The position numbers were made by a program, and so were the translations under genes. DNA of 30,498 nucleotides. It comes from a virus. Location of the stretch: positions 1-30,498 of the IMG/VR virus record IMGVR_UViG_3300010149_000088; one strand, given 5' to 3'. Below, in pieces: positions 7,487 to 15,720 of the stretch (positions within the stretch are counted from its first letter, which is position 1; every line of letters begins with the position of its first letter). The notes below the pieces were generated by a model, which saw nothing but the letters and a program-made list of their open reading frames with translations, searched no databases and was not told where the DNA came from.

Positions 7487-9526
7487 ATGAAAAAGAAAAG
7501 ACCATACCGTAAAAAATCTCCCTATTGGAGTAACTTGTCAAAAGCTGTAAAAACGGGGCCAGACTCTTTTGAGGTTCCCTTTGTAGAGCCTGTATCTTGC
7601 GGGGAGAATTATTACGAGTATTCATCTGCGGCGTCTTGCCCAGCGGGAACAACTTCTAGAGATTCCGGATCGAGTTCTTCCCCTCGAAGGTCAAACAGAG
7701 CTCATCTCCCAACAAAGCAAAATAAGTATTCAAATATTAAACATTCCAGCTTACCCTATAAGGTATCAGCAGATGGGGTTGATTGTAGGGAGTCTATAGA
7801 GTTGTGTCAAAAAGCTTATGCAAATATACCCATATTTAGGAACGCTATAGATGTAATGTCTGAATTTTCAAACTCAGAAATTCACCTAGAAGGAGGCACT
7901 GAAACTTCTAGAACTTTTATATATAAGTGGTTTGAGAAAATTAACCTATGGAAATTAAAAGATCAATTTTTTAGAGAATATTATAGGTCTGGAAATATAT
8001 TTCTTTATCGAGTGGATGGAGATTTCAATAATCAAGATTTTAAAAATTTAAATAAAATTTACGGATCAAAAGAATACTTAAACCCAGGAAAGATTCCAAT
8101 AAGGTATATTTTATTAAACCCCTATGATATAGTGTCAACGAGTAGCACCTCCTTTGATAAAGGAGTTTATAAAAAGATTTTATCTGAATATGAACTAGAA
8201 AGACTTAGAAACCCGAAGACAGAAGAAGATCAAAATGTTTTTGATGCTTTACCTAAAGAAGCGAAAGAAGCCGTAAAGAAGGGGTCTTTTTCAAATGTAG
8301 GCCTAAAGGTTGAGTTAGATCCAGATAGGTTAGTTTATTCTTTTTACAAGAAACAGGATTATGAACCTTTTGCTATCCCTTTTGGGTTTCCGGTCTTGGA
8401 TGACTTGAATTGGAAAATAGAACTTAAAAAAATTGATCAAGCAATAAGTAGAACTATAGAAAATGTAGTCTTGTTGATTACTATGGGCGCCGAGCCCGAC
8501 AAGGGAGGGATAAACCCCCACAGTTTAGGGGCAATGCAATGTTTATTTCAAAATGAAAGTGTTGGTCGAGTTCTTGTTAGCGATTATACAACTAAAGCTG
8601 ATTTTATTATTCCTGATATAAATAAAATTCTTGGACCTAATAAATATGAAATAGTGAACCAAGATATTAGGGAGGGGCTTCAAAATATTATCGTAGGGAA
8701 AGAAAATTATTCCAGCACCCAGATAAAGGCACAGATTTTTCTAGAGAGATTAAAAGAAGCTAGAAATTGTTTTATAAATGATTTTATGATGCCTCAAATA
8801 AAAACTGTCTGCAAGGCTTTAGGCTTTAGGAAGTACCCAACTTTAAAATTTCAAGAAATAGATATTAAAGACGAGGTTCAGTTTCAAAGGATAATTACTA
8901 GGCTTTTGGAAATAGGGGTCATATCTCCAGAGCAAGGGATGAAATCAATCAGGACTGGGCTTTTTCCGAATCCAGAATCTTTAGAGGAAGCTCAGAAAGA
9001 ATACTCTCAACAAAGATCTGAGGGTTTATATAACCCCCTTGTAGGAGGTGTTCCAGCTGTAGAGGCTCCCGGAAGTGAAGAGGATAGAAAACTAAAAGAA
9101 GAGCAGATTAAAAAAAGCTCCAAAAATGTTAACGTTAATAATCAAAATTTAAATAAAAAAAACACTCCCAATCAGACAGGTAGACCCTTGGGGGCCAAGG
9201 CTAACGAAAAATTTTCAAGAAAGAATATTCAGTCGGTAGTTTATCAAATAGAAAGCTTAAGGACTTCTATAGCAAAGCAAGTAAGATCAAAGTTTTCCGT
9301 AAAAAGGTTAAATAAAACCCAAGAGAGTATTATAGATAGCTTATTAGAGTCTATAGTATGCAGTAAGAAAAAAGAAGTCTGGGAGGAAACCGCTAAAGCT
9401 TGCATTTCAGACTCAGAAAAAATGTCTGAATTGACTTGTTTGGAGGATATCATTGATATTTCTGCAGAGCACCAACTATCAGAATATCCATCAGCGATCC
9501 TATATCATAGTAACAATATAAAATAA
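7487..9526 (+). CDS. Portal protein
   Basis: The 679-aa protein is assigned as portal from position directly after terL and from content: a basic, Ser-rich N-terminus, then a mixed alpha/beta body with segments such as IPIRYILLNPYDIV, DRLVYSFYKKQ and PFGFPVLDDL, then a long helical stem region around residues 305-330. Segments near residues 380-480 (VNQDIREGLQNIIVG, FLERLKEARNCFINDFMMPQI) are typical of the portal stem and wing. The C-terminal 170 residues are a charged extension that is poorly conserved in appearance. Twelve copies would form the DNA channel at one capsid vertex and dock the terminase. No Shine-Dalgarno is seen before the ATG. Confidence 0.85.
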   Translation: MKKKRPYRKKSPYWSNLSKAVKTGPDSFEVPFVEPVSCGENYYEYSSAASCPAGTTSRDSGSSSSPRRSNRAHLPTKQNKYSNIKHSSLPYKVSADGVDCRESIELCQKAYANIPIFRNAIDVMSEFSNSEIHLEGGTETSRTFIYKWFEKINLWKLKDQFFREYYRSGNIFLYRVDGDFNNQDFKNLNKIYGSKEYLNPGKIPIRYILLNPYDIVSTSSTSFDKGVYKKILSEYELERLRNPKTEEDQNVFDALPKEAKEAVKKGSFSNVGLKVELDPDRLVYSFYKKQDYEPFAIPFGFPVLDDLNWKIELKKIDQAISRTIENVVLLITMGAEPDKGGINPHSLGAMQCLFQNESVGRVLVSDYTTKADFIIPDINKILGPNKYEIVNQDIREGLQNIIVGKENYSSTQIKAQIFLERLKEARNCFINDFMMPQIKTVCKALGFRKYPTLKFQEIDIKDEVQFQRIITRLLEIGVISPEQGMKSIRTGLFPNPESLEEAQKEYSQQRSEGLYNPLVGGVPAVEAPGSEEDRKLKEEQIKKSSKNVNVNNQNLNKKNTPNQTGRPLGAKANEKFSRKNIQSVVYQIESLRTSIAKQVRSKFSVKRLNKTQESIIDSLLESIVCSKKKEVWEETAKACISDSEKMSELTCLEDIIDISAEHQLSEYPSAILYHSNNIK

Positions 9527-9549
9527 TTTTATAATTTATTGAATTTCTC

Positions 9550-9564
9550 GTGTATTAACGTCTA
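9550..9564 (+). promoter_or_regulatory. Candidate late promoter abutting the 9565 ATG
   Basis: GTGTATTAACGTCTA directly touches the ATG at 9565 in the 38-base gap after the portal gene. It is nearly the same as the element at 7466. If TATTAA (9553-9558) is the -10 box, initiation about seven bases downstream would yield a leaderless message. No Shine-Dalgarno is present. Alternatively it could be a translation-control element. Confidence 0.5.
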
Positions 9565-10116
9565 ATGAATATAGAATTAGATTTCTCCGAACAGATAAAA
9601 TCTCACGAACTTTTTTGCGAATGCGAAGAAGGTATAGAAAGCTTAATAAGTCAAGAGTCTTGGGCTGAGGAAAAAAATAAAGGAAAAAAATTAAACAAAC
9701 CCTTTAGAACTCCCTCCGGCCCAAAGAAGTTCTCTGTTTACGTTAAAAACGAAAAAGGAAACATTGTTAAAGTAAATTTTGGAGACCCAAAGATGTCTAT
9801 AAAAAGAGATAATCCAGAAAGAAGAAAGTCTTTTAGGGCTAGACACAACTGCGATGATCCAGGACCGAAAACGAAAGCTAGATACTGGTCGTGTAGACAG
9901 TGGAGAGCAGGCTCTAAAGTTGAAGGCTCTTTAGAGGATTTGCCCGCAGAAGAGCTTGAGTCTATAATATTAGAAGAGCTTGACGAATCTGAAGCAAAAG
10001 GTCTTTGGGATAATATTAGAAACAAAAAAAAGAGAATGGGAAAGAATTATAAACCTGCAAAAAAAGGTTCAAAAAATAGACCTTCAGCAAAAGCCTGGAA
10101 GGAAGCTCAGAAATGA
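9565..10116 (+). CDS. Conserved head-module protein with SFRARH/ARYWSC signature (183 aa)
   Basis: The N-terminal 50 residues are acidic. Residues 54-115 then form a compact segment with KKFSVYVKNEKGN, KVNFGDPKMSIKRD, KSFRARHNC and KTKARYWSCRQW. The two Cys (in RHNC and YWSC) with several His and Arg residues could form a small metal-binding or basic fold. I recall this signature as recurring in phage proteins near prohead proteases, but no biochemical role is known to me. The C-terminus is strongly basic (KKGSKNRPSAKAWKEAQK), suiting contact with DNA or with an acidic scaffold. The stop overlaps the next ATG by four bases, linking it to the protease/scaffold gene. It may be a core or capsid-interior protein. 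Confidence 0.75.
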   Translation: MNIELDFSEQIKSHELFCECEEGIESLISQESWAEEKNKGKKLNKPFRTPSGPKKFSVYVKNEKGNIVKVNFGDPKMSIKRDNPERRKSFRARHNCDDPGPKTKARYWSCRQWRAGSKVEGSLEDLPAEELESIILEELDESEAKGLWDNIRNKKKRMGKNYKPAKKGSKNRPSAKAWKEAQK

Positions 10117-11732
10117 ATTACAAATATAAAGCTAATTTTTCAAACCCAATTGAACGATCTGATATTTTAAATTCTAATTTTCAATTAAATTCAATAGCAT
10201 CTTTAGATAATTTAAGCGAATTAATAGACGAAGATATTGATTTCGAGAAAAATATAGACTTGCTTGGAGTAGCTTTTAATGCCGCATTAATAAACGTATT
10301 TAACAGAAATGGGGATGGCATTGATACGGCTACCGCAGAAAAAATAAAACAATACTTTATTCATAAGCCTACAAATATCGAACATGATAAGAAAAAAGTT
10401 GTGGGACATATAATATCTTCCGCAATATCAAAAGTCTCAAGTAATGAAATTATTAAAAATGTTGACATCGATAGCAAGGAGCCTATGAATTTATCGTTAG
10501 GGGCTGTTATTTATTCAGCAGCTAATAGAGACTTCTCTAAACTTGCTGAAGAGTCCGTTATCCCTGAGAGCGATAAGTATATGAAAGTTTCTGCCAGCTG
10601 GGAGCTCGGGTTTAACGACTATTTTATTGCAGTTGGAAGCAGAAATTTAATGGATGCAGAAATAATAAAAGAAGAAAAACATATAAAAGAATTATCTAAA
10701 TATTTACAATGTTTTGATGGAGAAGGAAAACTCAATGATGGGTCCGAAATATATAGGTTGGTCGCCGGAGAAGTTTACCCTCTAGGCATAGGCTACACCG
10801 CTAATCCAGCCGCAAACGTGAAAGGAATACACATCAGAGAGGATAAAAAAAAAGATGAAGAAATCTCCGCAAATAGACCGTTAAAAACGGTCTCAAAAAT
10901 TAAGAGTGATTGCAGTGAAAATAAAAAAAATAAAAAAAATATTTCACAAACGGACAATTTAGATGTAATAGATTCTATAACAAAAATTTCACATATGGAA
11001 AAAAATATTTTACTAGAAGATTTCAAAACAATTCTTGACGAAAAGATCCCGGATCATGGGTTCAGTCAAGAAACCGTAGCTAACGTTGGGCGTGTCATTG
11101 GGGACGCAATTAAATCAAAAAGCGACCAATACGAAAAAGAGCTTTCTGAATTAGAGGACCAAAAAGTTAAAATTTCAGAAGCTGAAATTAAAATGCAATC
11201 AGACGTTGAGGAATTAAAGTCTGAGTTAGAATCCTCTCAAGCTGAGATTGAATCTTTAAAAGGAGAAATCGAATCTAGAAAAAAAGAAGATGCGTTTAAT
11301 TCTAGAATGGAATCAATTAGCTCTGAATACGATCTTAGTAAGGAAGACTCGAAGCTTCTTGCGTCAGAGATTAAAAGCGTGGGACTTAGCGATCAAGAGT
11401 TTGAAGACTATAAGTCTAAGCTTGAAGTAATGTGGGCTCACAAAAACAAGGAGTATATTAAAACCCAAGAAGAAGCTTTTGAAAAAAGAGTTCAAGATGA
11501 AATATTAAAAATTAGCCAATCTCAAAAATCAGAAATTGAATCTCAACCTTTAGAAACCTCGGAAGCTTCTACAGTTTCTGAAGAAGATACTATAGAGCAA
11601 GCTCTCGACCAAGTTGAAGAAAATTCTGAAAACATCTCAAATAACAACTCAAACTTAAACACCGAAGAAGATGGAATTAGAGAAAAATTCGCAAAAGCTT
11701 TTTCAAAAGAAAATCTAACAATCAAAATTTAA
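10113..11732 (+). CDS. Putative prohead protease fused to a coiled-coil scaffold (539 aa)
   Basis: Residues 45-250 resemble phage head-maturation proteases: FNRNGDGID, then KPTNIEHDKKKVVGHI with His91, and a later KVSASWELGF with Ser160 or Ser162 as candidate nucleophile. The exact catalytic set is not certain. A Lys/Asn-rich linker at about 245-290 leads into a long charged coiled coil (about 330-480) with heptad-like Glu/Lys/Leu spacing, then an acidic Ser/Asn-rich tail and a basic end (REKFAKAFSKEN). This matches a scaffolding domain, so one gene seems to supply both protease and scaffold. An internal ATG at 10995 could give a scaffold-only product. The position between portal and capsid genes supports the call. 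An SD-like GGAAGG precedes the ATG. Confidence 0.7.
   Translation: MNYKYKANFSNPIERSDILNSNFQLNSIASLDNLSELIDEDIDFEKNIDLLGVAFNAALINVFNRNGDGIDTATAEKIKQYFIHKPTNIEHDKKKVVGHIISSAISKVSSNEIIKNVDIDSKEPMNLSLGAVIYSAANRDFSKLAEESVIPESDKYMKVSASWELGFNDYFIAVGSRNLMDAEIIKEEKHIKELSKYLQCFDGEGKLNDGSEIYRLVAGEVYPLGIGYTANPAANVKGIHIREDKKKDEEISANRPLKTVSKIKSDCSENKKNKKNISQTDNLDVIDSITKISHMEKNILLEDFKTILDEKIPDHGFSQETVANVGRVIGDAIKSKSDQYEKELSELEDQKVKISEAEIKMQSDVEELKSELESSQAEIESLKGEIESRKKEDAFNSRMESISSEYDLSKEDSKLLASEIKSVGLSDQEFEDYKSKLEVMWAHKNKEYIKTQEEAFEKRVQDEILKISQSQKSEIESQPLETSEASTVSEEDTIEQALDQVEENSENISNNNSNLNTEEDGIREKFAKAFSKENLTIKI
10876..10892 (+). other. Intragenic hairpin at the protease/scaffold junction
   Basis: GACCGTT and AACGGTC form a perfect 7-bp stem with an AAA loop inside the protease/scaffold gene. 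It lies in the linker-coding part about 100 bases upstream of a possible internal start at 10995. No U-tract follows, so it is not a normal terminator. It may be chance or may influence internal initiation. Confidence 0.4.
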
Positions 11733-11736
11733 TAAA

Positions 11737-12423
11737 ATGCATAAATTACTACCATTCAGACAATACGACGAGAAAGACGTCCTTAACTTATTCAAGCTTG
11801 AGCTTGGATCCACTGCTTTAACGTCGCTAGTTCCTGGAGGCACAGCCTCTGGAGGTTTTACTGCAAAAGAATTCTGGAGCGGCACTGCAGTTGGCCCAGC
11901 ATCCTCTAATAATATGACAGATGCCGATCCTGGTGGACAGCACGGCACATCTCCAATTAGCGCCCCTTATTTAGGTGCAATCGGATCAGGGAACCAGGGG
12001 CATGCTTCTCAATACGGATCAATTTACCCAGAAGCTCCTATGTCAGTAGAAGCCATTGTAAACTCCTCAAGAGATACTATTATGGGTTTAACTATTAAAC
12101 CTACATTAGCTTACGATGAAAATGGTGAGAAATTACTTTACTACAACCAAAAGAAAGACGAGCTTCAATGTTCTACACCTGGAGAAACTGTTCCTGTTGT
12201 AGCTAGAGGAGTTTTTGCTGTAACTGCAGATTTTCTTGCTAACGCCGCAACTGCTGCGGTAGGAGACAGTATAGTTCCTGGAGCTGCAGGCGTGTTTACT
12301 TCGGTAGCTACTACTTCTTCTGGAACTGTAAACGCTGGAATGATATTAGCTGTAGGAGATAGAAGCGGGAATGGTACAAACGATACATTCTTAATTACCT
12401 TTAACGCTAACAGAGCTCTATAA
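11737..12423 (+). CDS. Probable head decoration or capsid-accessory protein (228 aa)
   Basis: The protein is Ala/Gly/Thr/Ser-rich with few charges, like a beta-rich virion structural protein. The N-terminal LPFRQYDEKDVLNLFKL is a motif I associate with phage proteins encoded just upstream of the major capsid gene. The body has a glycine-rich stretch (residues 34-90), then two hydrophobic beta-type repeats near VVARGVFAVTADFL and GMILAVGDRSGNG, the latter resembling decoration proteins that sit on capsids. It lies between scaffold and major capsid genes, four bases after the scaffold stop. A decoration role fits position and composition but is not proved; a minor capsid protein is possible. 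Confidence 0.6.
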   Translation: MHKLLPFRQYDEKDVLNLFKLELGSTALTSLVPGGTASGGFTAKEFWSGTAVGPASSNNMTDADPGGQHGTSPISAPYLGAIGSGNQGHASQYGSIYPEAPMSVEAIVNSSRDTIMGLTIKPTLAYDENGEKLLYYNQKKDELQCSTPGETVPVVARGVFAVTADFLANAATAAVGDSIVPGAAGVFTSVATTSSGTVNAGMILAVGDRSGNGTNDTFLITFNANRAL

Positions 12424-12450
12424 TCTTAACCAAGAAAGATTTTTAAAAAA

Positions 12451-13593
12451 ATGAATATTACACTAAAACGCACAGAAGAACAAGTTGAGCTTGTAAAAGC
12501 TATGGCTTCTAAGAATAAAAATGTAGCTTATGAAGCTCAAGCTGCAGCAGCAGAATTTATTGGCCCTGTATTATCAGAGGTTATGAATAACGCTCCTACA
12601 TTGAGCAATATGTTTCAAAGCTTTCAGTTCAATGACGATGATAACCCCTCTATTCCCTTGGATCTGTATCATGATATTACAGACGCTGATTATCTAGAAG
12701 TTTATAGCCAGTCTGGACCAGGAGGATTGCCATCAAACACAGTGATTCCAACGCATAGCGAACTCAAGTTCACTACTTACAGAATGGAAACTGCCGTAGA
12801 TTTCGAAAGAAGGTACGCAGCAAGATCTAGGCTCGATGTTATTAGTAAAACTTTTTCTAGGATTGCTCAAGAGTTAATGCTTAAGCAAGAGCAAACTTCA
12901 GCAAATCTTCTTCTTGGAGTTCTTGCTAATGCTTCAACTAATTCTCAAGCGCATGTAATTCCATCCGCTACTTCAAATCAATTTTTAATTGATGATGTTA
13001 ATAGATTAATCACAAGAGCAAAGAGAATTAACACTGCCTGGAACGGTGGAACGCCAGTTTCCGGCTCTAGAGGTGTTACTGATCTTATTGTTTCTCCTGA
13101 AATCATGGGTGAAATTAGAGCTATGGCTTACAACCCATTGAACACAAAAGGTTCTGGCGCTGCTGGAGCAAAAGCTAATGGAGATGTTGTTCCTGGTACT
13201 GAAGAATTCAGAAACCAACTTTATAAAAACGCTGGAGTTTCTGAAATTTATGGTATTAATATTACCGAAATTAATGAAATGGGAGTTGGACAAAGATTTA
13301 ACGCTGTATACGACGCATTGATTGCAGGTGGTAAACCTGGTGATGTTGGACATACTGGTACTAACTGGGGTGGAAACACCGGAGCAACTGCTGATGAAAT
13401 CATTATTGGTATTGATCGCACTAAGGATTCTCTTATGAGAGCCATTTCGGTTGATTCTGATACAGGATCTGAGTTGAAGCTTGTAGCTGATGACCAATAT
13501 ACCGTTAGGCAGCAAAAGGTTGGATATTACGGTTCCATTGAAGAAGGAAGAATGGTTTTAGACAAAAGAGCCTTAACTGGCATCGTTGTTTAA
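12451..13593 (+). CDS. Major capsid protein (HK97-fold expected)
   Basis: This 380-aa protein follows the scaffold and decoration genes and is followed by a strong terminator, as expected for the most abundant virion protein. Features fitting an HK97-type capsid protein include a helical N-terminal arm (residues 5-45), an extended loop region at about 60-110 (DNPSIPLDLYHD onward), a long helix around 128-152 (SRIAQELMLKQEQTSANLLL), and a DLIVSPEIMGEIRAMA segment near 210-225 typical of the P-domain strand and helix. The C-terminus has the usual strands YTVRQQKVGYYGSIEEGR. No large N-terminal delta domain is present, consistent with a separate scaffold. The leader is A-rich without a clear Shine-Dalgarno. 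Confidence 0.88.
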   Translation: MNITLKRTEEQVELVKAMASKNKNVAYEAQAAAAEFIGPVLSEVMNNAPTLSNMFQSFQFNDDDNPSIPLDLYHDITDADYLEVYSQSGPGGLPSNTVIPTHSELKFTTYRMETAVDFERRYAARSRLDVISKTFSRIAQELMLKQEQTSANLLLGVLANASTNSQAHVIPSATSNQFLIDDVNRLITRAKRINTAWNGGTPVSGSRGVTDLIVSPEIMGEIRAMAYNPLNTKGSGAAGAKANGDVVPGTEEFRNQLYKNAGVSEIYGINITEINEMGVGQRFNAVYDALIAGGKPGDVGHTGTNWGGNTGATADEIIIGIDRTKDSLMRAISVDSDTGSELKLVADDQYTVRQQKVGYYGSIEEGRMVLDKRALTGIVV

Positions 13594-13615
13594 GCTCTTC
13601 TTAAACTACCTTTAC

Positions 13616-13648
13616 AAAAAATCCACCTCATTGGGGTGGATTTTTTTG
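13616..13648 (+). terminator. Intrinsic terminator after major capsid gene
   Basis: Arms ATCCACC (13621-13627) and GGTGGAT (13635-13641) form a stem with loop TCATTGG, preceded by an A-run and followed by six or seven T. The A-run on the other side allows function in both directions. It separates the capsid operon from the connector genes. Confidence 0.92.
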
Positions 13649-13654
13649 TTCCCA

Positions 13655-13681
13655 CAGGTATAATAATAGTGTAACACATAA
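13655..13681 (+). promoter_or_regulatory. Candidate promoter before connector operon
   Basis: Right after the terminator are CAGGTATAA (13655-13663, including TATAAT at 13659) and GTGTAACACATAA (13669-13681). CAGGTATAA recurs at 18333, and GTGTA...ACACATAA recurs after the second terminator at 17974. A new promoter is expected here because transcription is cut just upstream. Which element is the true promoter is unclear. Confidence 0.45.
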
Positions 13682-13694
13682 ATATATACAAAAA

Positions 13695-14117
13695 ATGAAA
13701 ACCAAAAAAAGTTCAACCAAAAAAAAAGAGTTAAGTGAAACGCCTTCGCAGGAAATAGAAGAAAATTTAGAGCCTGTTAAGATTACTCAATTTTCAGATG
13801 GAGAGTTAATTAAAAAAGAAGCAAGATCTCTGGAAGATATTTTAAATCCTTCTGTAGGCAAAAATCCATTCAAAACCTCCGATGAAGAAGATTTCTCGAA
13901 ACAGCTTGGAGATATGACCCTTCCTGATATGCAATCTTTAGCTGTAGAGCTTGGCGTTTTTCCGTCTGGAAATAAAACTACCCTTAAAAATAAATTAAAA
14001 AAAGAATTTAATAAGAAATTCCATACTGGCAAGGGGGCAATAATTTCCCAGACTCAACCAATTCTTTCTCCAGAAGGGATGACTTTAGAGCAAAAAAAAC
14101 TTTTTAATATTGGTTAA
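13695..14117 (+). CDS. Head-module protein with SAP/HeH-like motif (140 aa)
   Basis: The first 30 residues are Lys/Ser/Glu-rich and probably disordered. Residues 73-110 contain LGDMTLPDMQSLAVELGV followed by GNKTTLKNKLKKEF, a helix-extended-helix pattern like SAP or HeH DNA-binding motifs. The last 30 residues end in a short helix (TLEQKKLFNIG). A DNA-contacting role near the portal or in the neck is possible. It is the first gene after the capsid terminator and its stop directly adjoins the next ATG (TAAATG), so it belongs to the connector operon. Family assignment is tentative. Confidence 0.6.
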   Translation: MKTKKSSTKKKELSETPSQEIEENLEPVKITQFSDGELIKKEARSLEDILNPSVGKNPFKTSDEEDFSKQLGDMTLPDMQSLAVELGVFPSGNKTTLKNKLKKEFNKKFHTGKGAIISQTQPILSPEGMTLEQKKLFNIG

Positions 14118-14678
14118 ATGGGAAAACTGGATGACATTGCCGTCCAAATCTTTGAAACTGAATTTTACGATGAATTGTCTGGCACTCCGGCAAGCATACA
14201 AATCAGAAAAGATCAAATATCAGCTTGGCTGGAGACTAATATTGGACATTTAAACGTTTTACTAAATCAATCTTTTAGGGTTGACTCAAGTAATGACGTG
14301 TGCCCAGTTTTAAACGAGGAAGAAGTTGCTATTTTCATTCAACTTTATCTAGTTTATTACTATAGAAGGGAGGCTCAATCCGTACTTAAGAAATTAACTA
14401 CCACCGTAATTAGCTCAACTCCAGTTATTACGAATTCGATGTCTGACTGGACGGAATTGCGAGAGGGAGACTCATCTATTAAGAGAGTTGCCTCAAATGC
14501 GTCTGCTCAACAAAAAGTACAAACATCCCAGCTTTATAAAAGTTTTTCTTTTGACGCCGCAGAGAGAATGAACCAACTTGTTCACAGATATAATATGTAC
14601 AAGTCTCAACCTAGGCAGGTCTCTGGAAGGGACGCTTTAGCTACAAATTGCTCTCCGCATCCAACCCCAACCCCCTAA
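14118..14678 (+). CDS. Putative head-tail adaptor (186 aa)
   Basis: This protein has a helical composition with ISAWLETNIGHLNVLLNQSF and EEVAIFIQLYLVYYYRREAQ, in the pattern of the helical adaptor that binds below the portal in siphoviruses and myoviruses. It stands first in the usual adaptor, closure, completion order between capsid and tail tube genes. The C-terminus ends in a short Pro/Thr tail (SPHPTPTP). It begins directly after the previous stop and is followed three bases later by the next start. The assignment relies largely on synteny. Confidence 0.6.
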   Translation: MGKLDDIAVQIFETEFYDELSGTPASIQIRKDQISAWLETNIGHLNVLLNQSFRVDSSNDVCPVLNEEEVAIFIQLYLVYYYRREAQSVLKKLTTTVISSTPVITNSMSDWTELREGDSSIKRVASNASAQQKVQTSQLYKSFSFDAAERMNQLVHRYNMYKSQPRQVSGRDALATNCSPHPTPTP

Positions 14679-14681
14679 TTC

Positions 14682-15122
14682 GTGGCAAACTTAATTCCAC
14701 CTGGAGATAAGTCTAATTTTGATAATGTATTTGATGATATTCATGATACTTTTGCAAGAGATATAACTATATACAAAGAAACTCAAAAAGTGTTCATAGC
14801 TACAAATAACACTTATAACGCTTTATATTCTAGAGTTAGAGATGAAAAAGGTTCTAGCAAGACAGTAGAAGCGTTAACCCTGAAAGCTAGAATAGCATAT
14901 GGCGGTGAATTTGGAAGGTCAAATGAAGAGAATGAAATACTTGGAATAGATGTGCCTTCAGACCACGTTAGAATAAAAATAAATCAAACTGGATTTAATT
15001 TAATTAAACAAGCCAAGGATGTCGAAATAGATGGAGAATTATTTAACGTGGTTTCTGATGCAGCAAAATCTGGGTTATTTTCTGTTAAATATTTTCATAT
15101 AATTTTAAAAAGAAGGGGATAG
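14682..15122 (+). CDS. Putative head-closure (stopper) protein (146 aa)
   Basis: The frame begins with GTG at 14682, three bases after the previous stop. The C-terminal half reads as a compact beta-rich fold: SDHVRIKINQTGFNLI, then EIDGELFNVVSDAA and GLFSVKYFHIILKRR. A pattern of a strand, an 'IDG..F.V.SD' turn and a final basic strand is typical of phage head-closure or stopper proteins. Its place second in the connector series supports this. No cysteines or enzymatic motifs are present. The next gene starts two bases downstream. Confidence 0.6.
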   Translation: MANLIPPGDKSNFDNVFDDIHDTFARDITIYKETQKVFIATNNTYNALYSRVRDEKGSSKTVEALTLKARIAYGGEFGRSNEENEILGIDVPSDHVRIKINQTGFNLIKQAKDVEIDGELFNVVSDAAKSGLFSVKYFHIILKRRG

Positions 15123-15123
15123 T

Positions 15124-15720
15124 TTGAAAATAAGAATAAACAATCGAGCTTTAATGAAAATAGAAAACTCGCAAGTTGCTCCCATCGTAAATAAGATTCT
15201 GATTGATAAGATTAATAAAGCTGTAAAGATCGCTCACGACCAAATGATTTCTGATTTTGAATCTCACCCAGTAACAAAAGAAATAGAGAGTGGGGTTAGT
15301 GGATGGAATCAGAGTGGGACATTATCTGGATATGGAAATTTATACACCTTTATAGGATTCGAGGAAGGCATGGATCCTATTGCGCCAATTAGATATTTAC
15401 TTGAGAAGGCCATTTCTGTAAAAATTATGCCTCCTAGTCAAAAATCTATGGTTTCGAATTTTTTGATAGAGCTCCCCTCTAAGCAAGAAATTTTTTCAGC
15501 CTCCCCAATGCCGTGGGCAGAGGGAAGAAGTTGGGCCGAAGGAATAGAGAAAGGGATTTCAGGACTTGGTTATTATTTAAACAAACTATCCTTCAAGAGT
15601 CGGTCAGAAGAAGGGATACAAGCAAAAACAAAAATAAGAAATGGAGCTTTTAAGAATACAAAATACTTATCTAATATTTTAAATGATCTTTCAAGAAACA
15701 TAAGAAGGGGGGTTAAGTGA
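15124..15720 (+). CDS. Putative tail-completion/neck protein (198 aa)
   Basis: A TTG start at 15124 is preceded by an SD-like AAGGGG at the end of the previous gene. The 198-aa product begins with a basic strand (MKIRINNRAL) and an early helix (NKILIDKINKAVKIAHDQMISDF), then a 'FIGFEEGMDPIAPIRYLLE' region. The end has KTKIRNGAFKNTKYLSNILNDL, resembling the C-terminal helix of HK97 gp10-like neck proteins. The SPMPWAEGRSWAEGIEKG stretch contains a short repeat (WAEG). Synteny places it third in the connector set. It overlaps the next GTG start by four bases. Confidence 0.55.
   Translation: MKIRINNRALMKIENSQVAPIVNKILIDKINKAVKIAHDQMISDFESHPVTKEIESGVSGWNQSGTLSGYGNLYTFIGFEEGMDPIAPIRYLLEKAISVKIMPPSQKSMVSNFLIELPSKQEIFSASPMPWAEGRSWAEGIEKGISGLGYYLNKLSFKSRSEEGIQAKTKIRNGAFKNTKYLSNILNDLSRNIRRGVK

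Noticed and set aside
13006-13515. A 169-codon open frame on the minus strand inside the major capsid gene
   Set aside because: It mirrors the capsid gene, has low-complexity Ser/Asn/Arg content, no ribosome site and no recognisable domain.
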